64,000 bases of DNA from DASUPK01 sp963736305 (GTDB lineage: Bacteria > Actinomycetota > Thermoleophilia > Solirubrobacterales > 70-9), in the NCBI GenBank assembly GCA_963736305.1, contig CAVTOD010000009.1, positions 48,411 to 112,410 of the forward strand, given 5' to 3'. Shown here piece after piece: positions 42,565-50,403 of this stretch (position 1 is the stretch's first letter; the number at the start of each line of letters is the position of its first letter). The notes under the pieces are model-generated. The model made no database searches, had not been told where the DNA came from, and was given only the letters and a program-made list of their open reading frames with translations. Both the position numbers and the translations under genes were made by a program.

Positions 42565-43896
42565 ATGTTCGATCAACTCTCAGAGCGCCTGCAGGGCGTG
42601 CTCTCCGACGTTCGCTCCCGGGGCAAGCTCTCCGATGACGACGTCAACAAGGCGCTGCGCGAGGTGCGGCTGGCGCTGCTCGAGGCCGACGTCAACTTCA
42701 AGGTCGTCAAGGACTTCACTGCGGCGCTCAAGGAGCGGCTCGCCGGGGAGGAGATCTCCGAGGCCCTCAACCCCGGCCAGACGGTGATCAGGGCCGTCAA
42801 CGACGAGCTCACCGCGCTGATGGGAGGCTCCGGCCGGGACCTCGTCTTCGCGCCCAGCGGCCCCACGATGATCCTGATGAGCGGCCTGCAGGGATCCGGC
42901 AAGACGACCGCGAGCGCAAAGCTCGCGAAGCTCCTGCGCAAGCAGAACAAGGATGTCGCCCTCGCCGCCTGCGACCTGCAGCGGCCGGCCGCTGTGGAGC
43001 AGCTGGAGAAGCTCGGAGCCCAGGCCAAGGCCCACGTCTACTCGCAGCCCGGCGAGACCGACGCCGTGAAGGTCGCGAAGTGGGCTCGCGAGCAGGCCGT
43101 CCGGGAGAACCGCGACGTCCTGATCGTGGACACGGCGGGACGGCTGCACGTCGACCAGGAGCTGATGGACGAGCTGGCCGAGGTGCGGAAGGTGGTCAAG
43201 CCGCACGACGTCCTCTTGGTCGTCGACGCGATGACGGGCCAGGATGCCGTCAACGTCGCGGAGAGCTTCGCCGAGGTCGCCGACTTCGACGGGGTCCTGA
43301 TCACGAAGCTCGACGGCGACGCGCGAGGCGGCGCCGCGCTCTCAGTACGCGCCGTCACCGGCAAGCCGATCATGTACGGCTCGACGGGCGAGAAGCTCGA
43401 CGAGCTCGAGCGCTTCCATCCCGACCGGATGGCCGGGCGGATCCTCGGCATGGGCGACGTCATGTCGCTGATCGAGAAGACTCAGGGCGAGTTCGACGAG
43501 GACCAGGCCGCCGACCTCGAGCGCAAGATCCGCAAGCAGGAGTTCACGCTCGACGACTTCCTGACCCAGATGAAGCAGGTCCGCCGCATGGGGCCGCTCG
43601 GCAACCTGATGAAGATGGTGCCCGGGATGGGGAAGGCGATGCAGGGCATGGGCCAGGTCGACGAGCGCGAGCTCGACCGCCTCGAGGCGATCATCCAGTC
43701 GATGACTCCCTTCGAGCGCGCCAACCCGACCGAGATCAACGGCTCGCGCCGCAAGCGGATCGCGACGGGCTCGGGAACCACGGTTCAGGCCGTCAATCGC
43801 CTCGTCAAGCAGTTCGGCCAGATGAACAAGCTGATGAAGCAGCTCTCCGAGGGCAAGATGCCCGACCCGCAGCAGCTCATGCGCGGCATGCGGTAA
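42565..43896 (+). CDS. ffh: Signal recognition particle protein Ffh (SRP54)
   Basis: 443 residues. The N domain is FDQLSERLQGVLSDVRS. In the G domain, MSGLQGSGKTTASAKLA, ACDLQRPAAVEQL, LIVDTAGRLHVDQELM and ITKLDGDARGGAALS are intact. The Met-rich M domain reads MGPLGNLMKMVPGMGKAM through KLMKQLSEGKMPDPQQLM. It binds 4.5S RNA and signal sequences and works with FtsY encoded 1.5 kb upstream. The TAACCT box and similarity fix ATG 42565. No SRP RNA gene is seen in the window. Confidence 0.96.
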   Translation: MFDQLSERLQGVLSDVRSRGKLSDDDVNKALREVRLALLEADVNFKVVKDFTAALKERLAGEEISEALNPGQTVIRAVNDELTALMGGSGRDLVFAPSGPTMILMSGLQGSGKTTASAKLAKLLRKQNKDVALAACDLQRPAAVEQLEKLGAQAKAHVYSQPGETDAVKVAKWAREQAVRENRDVLIVDTAGRLHVDQELMDELAEVRKVVKPHDVLLVVDAMTGQDAVNVAESFAEVADFDGVLITKLDGDARGGAALSVRAVTGKPIMYGSTGEKLDELERFHPDRMAGRILGMGDVMSLIEKTQGEFDEDQAADLERKIRKQEFTLDDFLTQMKQVRRMGPLGNLMKMVPGMGKAMQGMGQVDERELDRLEAIIQSMTPFERANPTEINGSRRKRIATGSGTTVQAVNRLVKQFGQMNKLMKQLSEGKMPDPQQLMRGMR

Positions 43897-43900
43897 CCGC

Positions 43901-43906
43901 TAACCT
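43901..43906 (+). promoter_or_regulatory. -10 box before rpsP
   Basis: TAACCT, 10 nt upstream of ATG 43917; identical to the box before ffh. Confidence 0.4.
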
Positions 43907-43916
43907 CCGCCGCCGC

Positions 43917-44171
43917 ATGTCCGTGAGAATCAGACTTCGCAGGGTCGGGAGCAAGAAGAACCCGATCTGGAGGGTTGTCGTCGCCGACCAGCGCTCGCCG
44001 CGGGACGGCCGCACGATCGAGACGATCGGCCAGTACAACCCGCAGCACGATCCGTCGCTGATCGTGATCGACGGCGATCGCGCCCAGCATTGGCTCGAGA
44101 AGGGCGCGCAGCCCACTCGTACCGTGGCGACGCTGCTCCGCACGCAGGGGATCCAGGCGACCGGCCGCTAG
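43917..44171 (+). CDS. rpsP: 30S ribosomal protein S16
   Basis: 84 residues. MSVRIRLRRVGSKKNPIWRV, VADQRSPRDGRTIETIGQYNP and VLLRTQG-like C-terminus (ATLLRTQGIQAT) match bS16. It starts 20 nt after ffh and begins the rpsP-khpA-trmD group. Confidence 0.97.
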   Translation: MSVRIRLRRVGSKKNPIWRVVVADQRSPRDGRTIETIGQYNPQHDPSLIVIDGDRAQHWLEKGAQPTRTVATLLRTQGIQATGR

Positions 44172-44193
44172 GCGGCCGGGCCGAGGGCGTCGC

Positions 44194-44427
44194 GTGCGCG
44201 ATCTGCTCGAGTTCCTGACCCGCTCGCTGGTCGAGAACCCCGACGAGGTCAAGGTGACCGAGGTCGAGGAGATCGACGGCGAGGTCGTGCTCGAGGTCGA
44301 GGTGGCAGACGACGACCTCGGCCGAGTGATCGGCCGGGGCGGTCGCGTCGCCAACGCACTGCGTTCCGTGATGAAGGCCGCGGCGACCCGCGAGGACAAG
44401 CGCGTGGTCGTCGACATCCTGGACTGA
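44194..44427 (+). CDS. khpA: KhpA-type KH-domain RNA-binding protein
   Basis: 77 residues. VRDLLEFLTRSLVENPDEVKV starts the protein, and DLGRVIGRGGRVANALRSVM contains the GxxG loop. KhpA acts with KhpB in RNA binding and cell-length control in firmicutes; the role in this phylum is inferred. GTG 44194. It is followed directly by trmD; rimM, usually between them, is absent here. Confidence 0.92.
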   Translation: MRDLLEFLTRSLVENPDEVKVTEVEEIDGEVVLEVEVADDDLGRVIGRGGRVANALRSVMKAAATREDKRVVVDILD

Positions 44428-44436
44428 GGACGGGCT

Positions 44437-45099
44437 GTGCGCATCGATGTGTTCACGCTCTTCCCGGAGCAGTTCGGGTGGTTCCTGCGCCAGCGGCACG
44501 TCTCGAACGCGCTGGCCCAGGGCAACGAGCTGACGTTCCGGAACTATCGGGACACCACGCCGCTCGGCGCCGGTCAGGTGGACGACTCGCCCTACGGCGG
44601 CGGCGCCGGAATGGTGATGCGCGTCGACGTGGTGGACGCGGCCCTCGAGGCGGCGTATGGCTCCGGCCGCGGCTCGGTCCGCAAGATCGCGCTGGTGCCG
44701 TCGGGGCGGCTCCTGGACGAGGCGCTCGCCGCGGAGCTCGCCGCGGAGCGGCATCTCGCGCTGCTCTGCGGCCGCTACGAGGGGTTCGACGAGCGCGTCG
44801 TCGAGCACCTCGCGGACGAGTCGATCTCGATCGGCCGCTACGTCCTCGCCGGCGGCGAGCTCCCGGCGATGGTGATCGCCGACTCGGTGCTGCGCAAGCT
44901 GCCCGGCGCTCTCGGGGACGCCGAGAGCGCGGTCGAGGAGTCCTACAGCGCAGCCCTGGAGGGAGCGCCCGAGTACCCGCATTACACGCGCCCGGCGACC
45001 TATCGCGGATGGGAGGTCCCGAAGGTCCTCCTCTCCGGCAATCACGGCAAGGTGAAGGAGTGGCGCGTGCAGCAATCCCGCGAACGATCGGACGATTAA
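44437..45099 (+). CDS. trmD: tRNA (guanine37-N1)-methyltransferase TrmD
   Basis: 220 residues. MRIDVFTLFPEQFG starts the protein (GTG 44437). DDSPYGGGAGMVMRVDVV, LLCGRYEGFDERV, EISIGRYVLAGGELPAM-like (SISIGRYVLAGGELPA) and the trefoil-knot SAM site are present, as is the C-terminal PHYTRPATYRGWEVP. Methylates G37 of tRNAs with CCN/CUN/CGG codons. It ends about 50 nt before an intrinsic terminator. Confidence 0.96.
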   Translation: MRIDVFTLFPEQFGWFLRQRHVSNALAQGNELTFRNYRDTTPLGAGQVDDSPYGGGAGMVMRVDVVDAALEAAYGSGRGSVRKIALVPSGRLLDEALAAELAAERHLALLCGRYEGFDERVVEHLADESISIGRYVLAGGELPAMVIADSVLRKLPGALGDAESAVEESYSAALEGAPEYPHYTRPATYRGWEVPKVLLSGNHGKVKEWRVQQSRERSDD

Positions 45100-45146
45100 C
45101 GGCCGCCACAAACACCGCGGCCGGAGAGACCGCTACATTTCGCGTC

Positions 45147-45177
45147 TGCGCGGGCCAACCGGTACGCGCATTTTTTT
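45147..45177 (+). terminator. Rho-independent terminator after trmD
   Basis: Stem TGCGCG (45147-45152) / CGCGCA (45165-45170), with further CC/GG pairing possible inside the loop, followed by seven T (45171-45177). This is the clearest U-tract terminator of the central region and separates trmD from rplS. Confidence 0.8.
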
Positions 45178-45204
45178 GAGTCCTGTCCCGCTTGGCTTTA
45201 GGCG
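45176..45204 (+). promoter_or_regulatory. Possible rplS promoter
   Basis: TTGAGT (45176-45181), 17-bp spacer, TAGGCG (45199-45204), directly after the terminator and 52 bp before the rplS ATG. Both hexamers are imperfect. Confidence 0.35.
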
Positions 45205-45256
45205 TCGGTGAGACCGGGCTCGCAGCATCCCCACCCACCACCTCACATCATACCTC

Positions 45257-45874
45257 ATGAGCACAGTCATCGAAAGCCTCGAGAAGCGAGACCTGAAGCA
45301 GCGCCCCAAGTTCGGCGCCGGTGACCGCGTGCGGGTTCACTTCCAGGTGGTCGAGGGAAATCGCCGGCGCACCCAGGTCTTCGAGGGCATCGTCATCAAG
45401 CGCCAGGGCAGCGGCGTCCGGGAGACCTTCACCGTGCGGAAGCAGTCGTTTGGCGTCGGGGTCGAGAGAACCTTCCCACTGCACTCCCCGAAGATCGAGA
45501 AGCTCGAGATCGCCGCTCGGGGCGACGTCCGCCGCGCGAAGCTCTACTACCTGCGTGACAAGGTCGGCAAGAGCGCCCGCGTCGCCGAGCGCCGCTGGGG
45601 CATCGAGGACGACGTCGTCGTCGCCCAGGACGAGGCGGAGGCGGTTGACGCCGAGGGCGTTGCGGTCAGCGAGGCCGAGGCTGAGCTGGTCGAGCCGCCC
45701 GAGGAGACGGAGGGCGACGCCACCGAAGCAGCGGGAGACGCCACTGAAGCAGAAGAAACCGCGGAGCCCGAGAGCGATGCCGCGGAGGATGTTGGTAGGG
45801 ATCAGGCGGAGGCGAACCAGGAGCCGTCGCCAGAGGCGACGGCCGACGCCGCGCCCGAAAAGGCAGAAGACTGA
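45257..45874 (+). CDS. rplS: 50S ribosomal protein L19 with long acidic C-terminal extension
   Basis: 205 residues. The first ~115 are ordinary bL19 (LKQRPKFGAGDRVRVHFQVV, GIVIKRQGSGVRETFTVRK, FPLHSPKIEKLEI, AKLYYLRDKVGKSARV). The remaining ~90 residues are almost only Glu, Ala, Asp, Thr and Pro (for example EETEGDATEAAGDATEAEET), a disordered acidic tail absent from typical L19. The frame stays in register through the tail and ends inside the lepB start (CTGA). Confidence 0.94.
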   Translation: MSTVIESLEKRDLKQRPKFGAGDRVRVHFQVVEGNRRRTQVFEGIVIKRQGSGVRETFTVRKQSFGVGVERTFPLHSPKIEKLEIAARGDVRRAKLYYLRDKVGKSARVAERRWGIEDDVVVAQDEAEAVDAEGVAVSEAEAELVEPPEETEGDATEAAGDATEAEETAEPESDAAEDVGRDQAEANQEPSPEATADAAPEKAED

Positions 45875-46506
45875 GAGTCCCGAGGCCCCACAGCACCCAG
45901 GGCGCGCTCCTCGAGCTCGTCATCATCGTCGCGCTCGCTCTTGGTCTCGCGCTCGGGATCCAGGCGTTCATCGTCAAGCCGTACCAGATCCCCTCGGAGT
46001 CGATGGAGCCGACGCTCGACGTCGGCCAGCGGGTTCTCGTCAACCGCTTCCTCTACCACTTCAAGGACCCGCAGATCGGGGACATCGTCGTGTTCCATCC
46101 GCCGACGGGCGCCGAGAGCGGTGGTCCCGGCGGCGAGTGCGGCGACCCGCGCACCGGCGCGGGGGGCAGCAGCGGCTCCGCCTGCGCGAAGCCCACGCTT
46201 GACGAGGCAAGCGTCAACTTCATCAAGCGGATCGTCGCCGGCCCGGGGGACACCCTGAGCGTGGAGAACGGTCACCCGGTGGTGAACGGGAAGGTCGCCC
46301 AGGAGGACTTCATCCGTCCCTGCACGCCCGGCGGAGCCTGCAATTTGCCCAAACCCATCACCATCCCGCCCGACCATTACTTCATGATGGGCGACAACCG
46401 TGGGTCGAGCGACGACAGCCGCTTCTGGGGACCAGTCCCCCGAGACTGGATCATCGGAAAGGCCTTCGCCACCTACTGGCCGCCGAATCGGATCGGGATC
46501 TTCTAG
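45871..46506 (+). CDS. lepB: Signal peptidase I, apparently starting at CTG
   Basis: 211 residues if read from CTG 45871. TM helix is LLELVIIVALALGLALGIQAF (about residues 13-33). The catalytic Ser44 is in QIPSESMEPTL and the catalytic Lys119 in VNFIKRIVAGPGD; MMGDNRGSSDDSRFWG is box E. The first ATG (46003) falls just after the catalytic serine and cannot be the start. Between the in-frame stop at 45796 and that ATG there is no ATG, GTG or TTG. CTG 45871 overlaps the rplS stop as CTGA, the usual coupling geometry, with AAAAGG about 8 nt upstream. Confidence 0.88.
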   Translation: MRVPRPHSTQGALLELVIIVALALGLALGIQAFIVKPYQIPSESMEPTLDVGQRVLVNRFLYHFKDPQIGDIVVFHPPTGAESGGPGGECGDPRTGAGGSSGSACAKPTLDEASVNFIKRIVAGPGDTLSVENGHPVVNGKVAQEDFIRPCTPGGACNLPKPITIPPDHYFMMGDNRGSSDDSRFWGPVPRDWIIGKAFATYWPPNRIGIF

Positions 46507-47353
46507 GAAGCCCCGGCGCAAGCGGCGCACCGCCGCGCGCCTCTTCAAGTTCGACCGGTCCTTCGGGCGGCGCTTCGTGGCAGGCGTGGACGAAGCCGGA
46601 CGCGGGTCCCTTGCCGGCCCGCTGCTCGCCGCCGGCGTCCTGATCGACCTCGAGCGAATCGGCCGCTCCGAGCGCCTTGCGCTGGCCCGGCTGGACGACT
46701 CGAAGCAGAAGAACGCCGAGGAGCGCGAGGAGCTCTATCCGCAGGTGATCCGTGCCGCCGCCTCCGTCTCGGTGGCGGTGCGATCGGTGCGCTGTATCGA
46801 CACCAACGGCCTCCACGTCTCCAACCTGAGCGCCCTCGCCGACTGCATGCACGCCGTGGCGCAGGACGACGCCACCCGCCTGGTGGACGGCTTCCGGCTC
46901 CCGGGCTGCCCGCTCGACCACACGGCCGTGGTCGACGGCGACGCCCGCAGCGCGGCGATCGCCGCGGCCTCGGTGATCGCCAAGGTCACCCGGGACCGCT
47001 ACATGCACCGAGTGGCCGCGCTATATCCGGACTGGAACTTCGAGGGCAACGTCGGCTACTCGACTCCGGAACACCGCGAGGCCATCATCGCCAACGGAAT
47101 CTGCCCGCTGCACCGGCGCTCGTTCGCCTCGGTTGCGTACAGCCAGCTGGGCCTGGGGGAGGAGATGTACCCGGCTTCGCCACAAGTCGGGACTGCTGGC
47201 GGCGGCAAAGACAAGTCGCGGCCGCAAGCGGCCGCTCCAGATGGAGCCGCCTTGCAGTCCCTAGAAAGCGTCGCGGATGTGATCGACATCCGCGAGGCCA
47301 TCCGCGCCGAAGCGGACCCCGACGACGTCGAAGCGATAGCCCGCGACGCCTGA
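46400..47353 (+). CDS. rnhB: Ribonuclease HII with C-terminal extension
   Basis: Cleaves RNA of RNA-DNA hybrids and single ribonucleotides. The core starts at RLFKFDRSFGRRFVAGVDEAGRGSLAGPLLAAG, given here as about residues 48-80, with the catalytic Asp-Glu pair in GVDEAGRG. Further acids are in DDSKQKN and VVDGDARSAAIAAASVIAKV; HVGYSTPEH-like (NVGYSTPEHREAI) follows. The start is uncertain: GTG 46400 overlaps lepB by 107 nt, the next in-frame GTG (46577) would cut into the core, and no ATG lies between. About 70 residues follow the normal end (SVAYSQL), overlapping yraN by 93 nt tail to tail. Confidence 0.88.
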   Translation: MGRATTAASGDQSPETGSSERPSPPTGRRIGSGSSRKPRRKRRTAARLFKFDRSFGRRFVAGVDEAGRGSLAGPLLAAGVLIDLERIGRSERLALARLDDSKQKNAEEREELYPQVIRAAASVSVAVRSVRCIDTNGLHVSNLSALADCMHAVAQDDATRLVDGFRLPGCPLDHTAVVDGDARSAAIAAASVIAKVTRDRYMHRVAALYPDWNFEGNVGYSTPEHREAIIANGICPLHRRSFASVAYSQLGLGEEMYPASPQVGTAGGGKDKSRPQAAAPDGAALQSLESVADVIDIREAIRAEADPDDVEAIARDA

Positions 47354-47635
47354 GGGCCCGCGCCGCTCCGCGATCCACTCGCGGGCGAGGCGGCGGAGCT
47401 TGATCTGCTTGCGGCGCCCGACCGCATGCGCCGGCAGCTCCGGGCCGAGGCTGGCGCCCGCGCGCCCGGCCTTGACCTCTACAAAAACGAGCGTGGAGCC
47501 GTCCAGGCCGACGAGGTCAAGCTCGCCTGACGGGAGCCGGACGTTTCGGCCGACGACCCGCCAGCCGGCCTGGACAAGCCTCTTCGCGACCAGCTCCTCG
47601 GCTCTCCGGCCGAGCTTCTGCCTGGCATAGGTCAC
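47261..47635 (-). CDS. yraN: YraN/UPF0102 family nuclease-fold protein
   Basis: 124 residues from GTG 47635 (VTYARQKLGRRAEELVAKRL). Nuclease-like core: GWRVVGRNVRLPSGELDLVGLDGSTLVFVEVKAG, given here as positions 24-57, with the Glu/Asp/ExK residues of a PD-(D/E)XK-like fold. RRGPSGVAGYRFDVVGV follows. A TTG start at 47683 would add 16 residues. In actinobacteria it normally lies between rnhB and comM on the same strand; here it is inverted, which is odd for the block. Confidence 0.88.
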   Translation of the reverse strand: MTYARQKLGRRAEELVAKRLVQAGWRVVGRNVRLPSGELDLVGLDGSTLVFVEVKAGRAGASLGPELPAHAVGRRKQIKLRRLAREWIAERRGPSGVAGYRFDVVGVRFGADGLADVDHIRDAF

Positions 47636-47738
47636 CTGCCCAGGCTCGGCGGCGCCGCGGCCCAGGGCGCGCGCGGACCGCAACGAGGGCGTGACGCGAA
47701 CGTGACGTTCGGCGCGCCAGCCGCGAAACCCCGGGTCC

Positions 47739-47744
47739 TACGGT
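47739..47744 (+). promoter_or_regulatory. -10 box for leaderless comM
   Basis: TACGGT, 6 nt upstream of ATG 47751. Confidence 0.5.
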
Positions 47745-47750
47745 CGAGCC

Positions 47751-49241
47751 ATGTTCGCGCTCGCCCGAACCTTTGCCCTGATCGGCGTTGCCGCGGAGCC
47801 CGTGCACGTGGAGGTCGACATCGGCGGTGGCCTGCCGAACTTCACGATCGTCGGCCTGCCGGACGCCGCGGTGAGGGAGTCGCGGGAGCGGGTTCGCTCC
47901 GCGCTCGTCAACTCGGGCTTCAAGTACCCGCAGCACCGGATCACGGCCAACCTTGCGCCGGCGGACGTCCGGAAGGCCGGGCCCGGTTTCGACCTCGCGA
48001 TCGCGGCGGCAGTGCTGGTGGCGTCCGGCCAGCTGCCGCGCGTGGTGCTCGATCGATACGCGTTCGCCGGGGAGCTCGCGCTTGACGGAGCCATCCGTCC
48101 CGTGCCGGGCGCTCTCGCGATGGCGGAGGGCGCGCGGGGATGGGGCATGAGGGGCGTTGCGGTGGCCCCCGGCGACGCGAGCCAGGCGGCTCTCGTCAAC
48201 GGCCTCGAGGTGGTGCCGATCGATCACGTCACGCACCTGCGCGATCTGGCCGAGGGGGCGATCGACCCGGTTCCCTCGACGTCGCCTCCGGATGGACCGG
48301 ACGGTGACCTGCCGGATCTCTCCGACCTGCGTGGGCATCCCGTCCTCCGGCGCTGTCTGGAGATCGCCGCAGCCGGGGGTCACAGCCTGCTCCTGGTCGG
48401 CCCGCCCGGGGGCGGCAAGACGCTCGCCCTGCAGCGCCTGCCCTCGCTGTTGCCTCCCCTGACCCGCGACGAAGTGATCGAGGTCACCCGGATCGCCGGC
48501 GTCTGCGGCGAGAACGGCGGACCGCGTCTGCGGCGTCCCTTCCGCGCGCCCCATCACACGATCTCCGGCCGCGCGCTGATCGGAGGCGGAACGCCTCCTC
48601 GTCCCGGCGAGGTGACCCGCGCGCATCGAGGGGTGCTTCTGCTCGATGAGCTCGGGGAGTTCCGTCGCGATGCCCTGGAGGCGCTCAGGGTGCCGATGGA
48701 GGAGGGGACCGTCACCGTCACGCGCACGTCCGGCACCGTCTCGCTGCCCTGCCGCTTCATGCTGGTCGCCGCGTCGAACCCGTGCCCCTGCGGGAACGGG
48801 CCTGACTCGGGTGAGTGCGACTGCCATCCGGGTGCCGTGACCCGCTACATGGCGAAGCTGAGCGGCGCCCTCGCCGACCGAATTGACATCACGCTGCCGG
48901 TGGATCCGCCACCGGCCAACGAGCTCATCGACGAGGAAGTGGAGGGCTCGGCTGCGATCAGGGAGCGCGTCATCCTCGCGCGACGCGCCCAGGAGGAGCG
49001 GCTCGGGCCTGGCCGGACCAATGCCGACATGGCACCCGGCGAGGTGCGCCGGCACTGCGAGCTCGATGGCGCGGGCCAGTCGACGCTCGAGCAGGGCCAT
49101 AGGCAGCTCGGCCTGAGCGCGCGCGGCTGGGATCGATGTCTGCGCCTGGCACGGACGATCGCCGATCTGGCAGGCGAGGAGCGGATCTCAGTCGACCACG
49201 TCTCCGAGGCGATCGAGAAGCGCCGGAAGGGGAACGCGTGA
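47751..49241 (+). CDS. comM: YifB/ComM-type Mg-chelatase-like AAA+ ATPase
   Basis: 496 residues. An N-terminal Lon-protease-like domain (VEVDIGGGLPNFTIVGLPDA, NLAPADVRKAGPGFDLAIA) is followed by the AAA+ domain: LLLVGPPGGGKTLAL (Walker A about 217-224), HRGVLLLDELGEF (Walker B) and AASNPCPCGN. The Cys-rich C-terminal part contains CDCHPGAVTRYMAKLSG. ComM promotes branch migration during natural transformation in Gram-negatives; pairing with dprA (4-nt GTGA overlap) suggests a DNA-uptake or recombination role. Confidence 0.93.
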   Translation: MFALARTFALIGVAAEPVHVEVDIGGGLPNFTIVGLPDAAVRESRERVRSALVNSGFKYPQHRITANLAPADVRKAGPGFDLAIAAAVLVASGQLPRVVLDRYAFAGELALDGAIRPVPGALAMAEGARGWGMRGVAVAPGDASQAALVNGLEVVPIDHVTHLRDLAEGAIDPVPSTSPPDGPDGDLPDLSDLRGHPVLRRCLEIAAAGGHSLLLVGPPGGGKTLALQRLPSLLPPLTRDEVIEVTRIAGVCGENGGPRLRRPFRAPHHTISGRALIGGGTPPRPGEVTRAHRGVLLLDELGEFRRDALEALRVPMEEGTVTVTRTSGTVSLPCRFMLVAASNPCPCGNGPDSGECDCHPGAVTRYMAKLSGALADRIDITLPVDPPPANELIDEEVEGSAAIRERVILARRAQEERLGPGRTNADMAPGEVRRHCELDGAGQSTLEQGHRQLGLSARGWDRCLRLARTIADLAGEERISVDHVSEAIEKRRKGNA

Positions 49242-50380
49242 GCGAGTCATCGGGGCCGCGGGCATGCCCCAAGTGCCTGAGGCGTTCCTGGCTGATCGGC
49301 TCCCTGCTCTCGTACATCGACAAGGCGGTCGACTCGAGTCCGGGTAACCGGGCCCAGGAGCTGCTTGCGCTGCGCGATGACGAGCTGGCGCATGCGCTGG
49401 CGCGGTCGAAGGCGAAGTCGTTCCTCGAGCGGGCGAAAGCGCGCGACCCCGAGAGAATGCGCGCGGCGGTCGCCGGCGCCGGCGCCTGGGCCTGCTGCCC
49501 TCACGACCCTCTCTATCCGGGCGGGCTCGGCGAGCTGGGAGATGCGCCGGCGACGCTCTTCGGCCGCGGCGACCCGGCTCTGCTGGGGGAGCTCGATCCA
49601 GACGGGACGCTGACGATCGTCGGATCCCGTCGGGCGAGCAGGTACGGCATCGATACCGCGACTGACCTCGGCAGGCAGGTGGCTTCAGCCGGGGTAACCG
49701 TGGTCAGCGGGATGGCGATGGGGATCGACTCGGCCGCTCACACGGGCGCACTGCAGGCCGGCGGCCTGACGGTCGCCGTGCTCGGCAGCGGAGCCGACGT
49801 CCCTTATCCGGCACGCGCCGCCCGCCTCTACGAGGAGATCGTCGAGCGCGGCCTGGTCCTCTCCGAGCTGCCACCCGGGACGCTCGCCCGCCGCTGGACC
49901 TTCCCGGCTCGCAACCGGATCATGGCGGCGCTCGGCCGGATGACCGTGGTGGTCGAGGCCCGGGAGCGCTCCGGCTCGCTGATCACGGCATCGATGGCCG
50001 AGCAGCTCGGCCGAGAGGTCGGTGCCGTTCCGGGCAAGGTCGGCTCCTCGCCGGCAGCCGGGACCAATGCGTTGCTGCACGATGGCGCGCACGTGGTCCG
50101 CGATGCCCAGGACGTGCTCGACGCCCTGCTCGGGCCCGGCGCGGCGGCCGACGCATCCGCGCGCGCCTCGCGGGGCCCGGTCCTCGACGGCGATCTGTCC
50201 TCGGTGCTCGACCTGGTGGAGGGGGGATCGAGCAGCGCCGACGCGCTGGCGCGAGCATCCGGACTCGAGCCCGGTCCATTGGCGACCGCGCTGGTTCGGC
50301 TCGAGCTCGCCGGCTACATCCGCTCGGATTCCGCCGGCCGCTATGAGCGCACCTCCCTCGCGGCGCCCCAGCTCGCGTAG
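49238..50380 (+). CDS. dprA: DNA-processing protein DprA
   Basis: 380 residues. A ~90-residue N-terminal helical region with CPKCLRRSWLIGSLLSYID precedes the Rossmann-like core: TIVGSRRASRYGIDTATDLG, VVSGMAMGIDSAAHTGAL, TVAVLGSGADVPYP, FPARNRIMAALG and VVVEARERSGSLITA. A winged-helix C-terminal domain (LDLVEGGSSSADALARASGLEPG) ends the protein. It loads RecA on ssDNA. GTG 49238 overlaps the comM stop. Confidence 0.95.
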   Translation: MSESSGPRACPKCLRRSWLIGSLLSYIDKAVDSSPGNRAQELLALRDDELAHALARSKAKSFLERAKARDPERMRAAVAGAGAWACCPHDPLYPGGLGELGDAPATLFGRGDPALLGELDPDGTLTIVGSRRASRYGIDTATDLGRQVASAGVTVVSGMAMGIDSAAHTGALQAGGLTVAVLGSGADVPYPARAARLYEEIVERGLVLSELPPGTLARRWTFPARNRIMAALGRMTVVVEARERSGSLITASMAEQLGREVGAVPGKVGSSPAAGTNALLHDGAHVVRDAQDVLDALLGPGAAADASARASRGPVLDGDLSSVLDLVEGGSSSADALARASGLEPGPLATALVRLELAGYIRSDSAGRYERTSLAAPQLA

Positions 50381-50390
50381 CGGCCGTCAC

Positions 50391-50396
50391 TAGCCT
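50391..50396 (+). promoter_or_regulatory. -10 box for leaderless thiD
   Basis: TAGCCT, 7 nt upstream of ATG 50404. Confidence 0.5.
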
Positions 50397-50403
50397 TACC
50401 CGC

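Noticed and set aside
41706..42638. Long plus-strand frame of 310 codons across the decayed region
   Set aside because: It is antisense to the copy B pseudogene, has no family-like motifs and runs into the ffh start; high GC keeps such frames open by chance.
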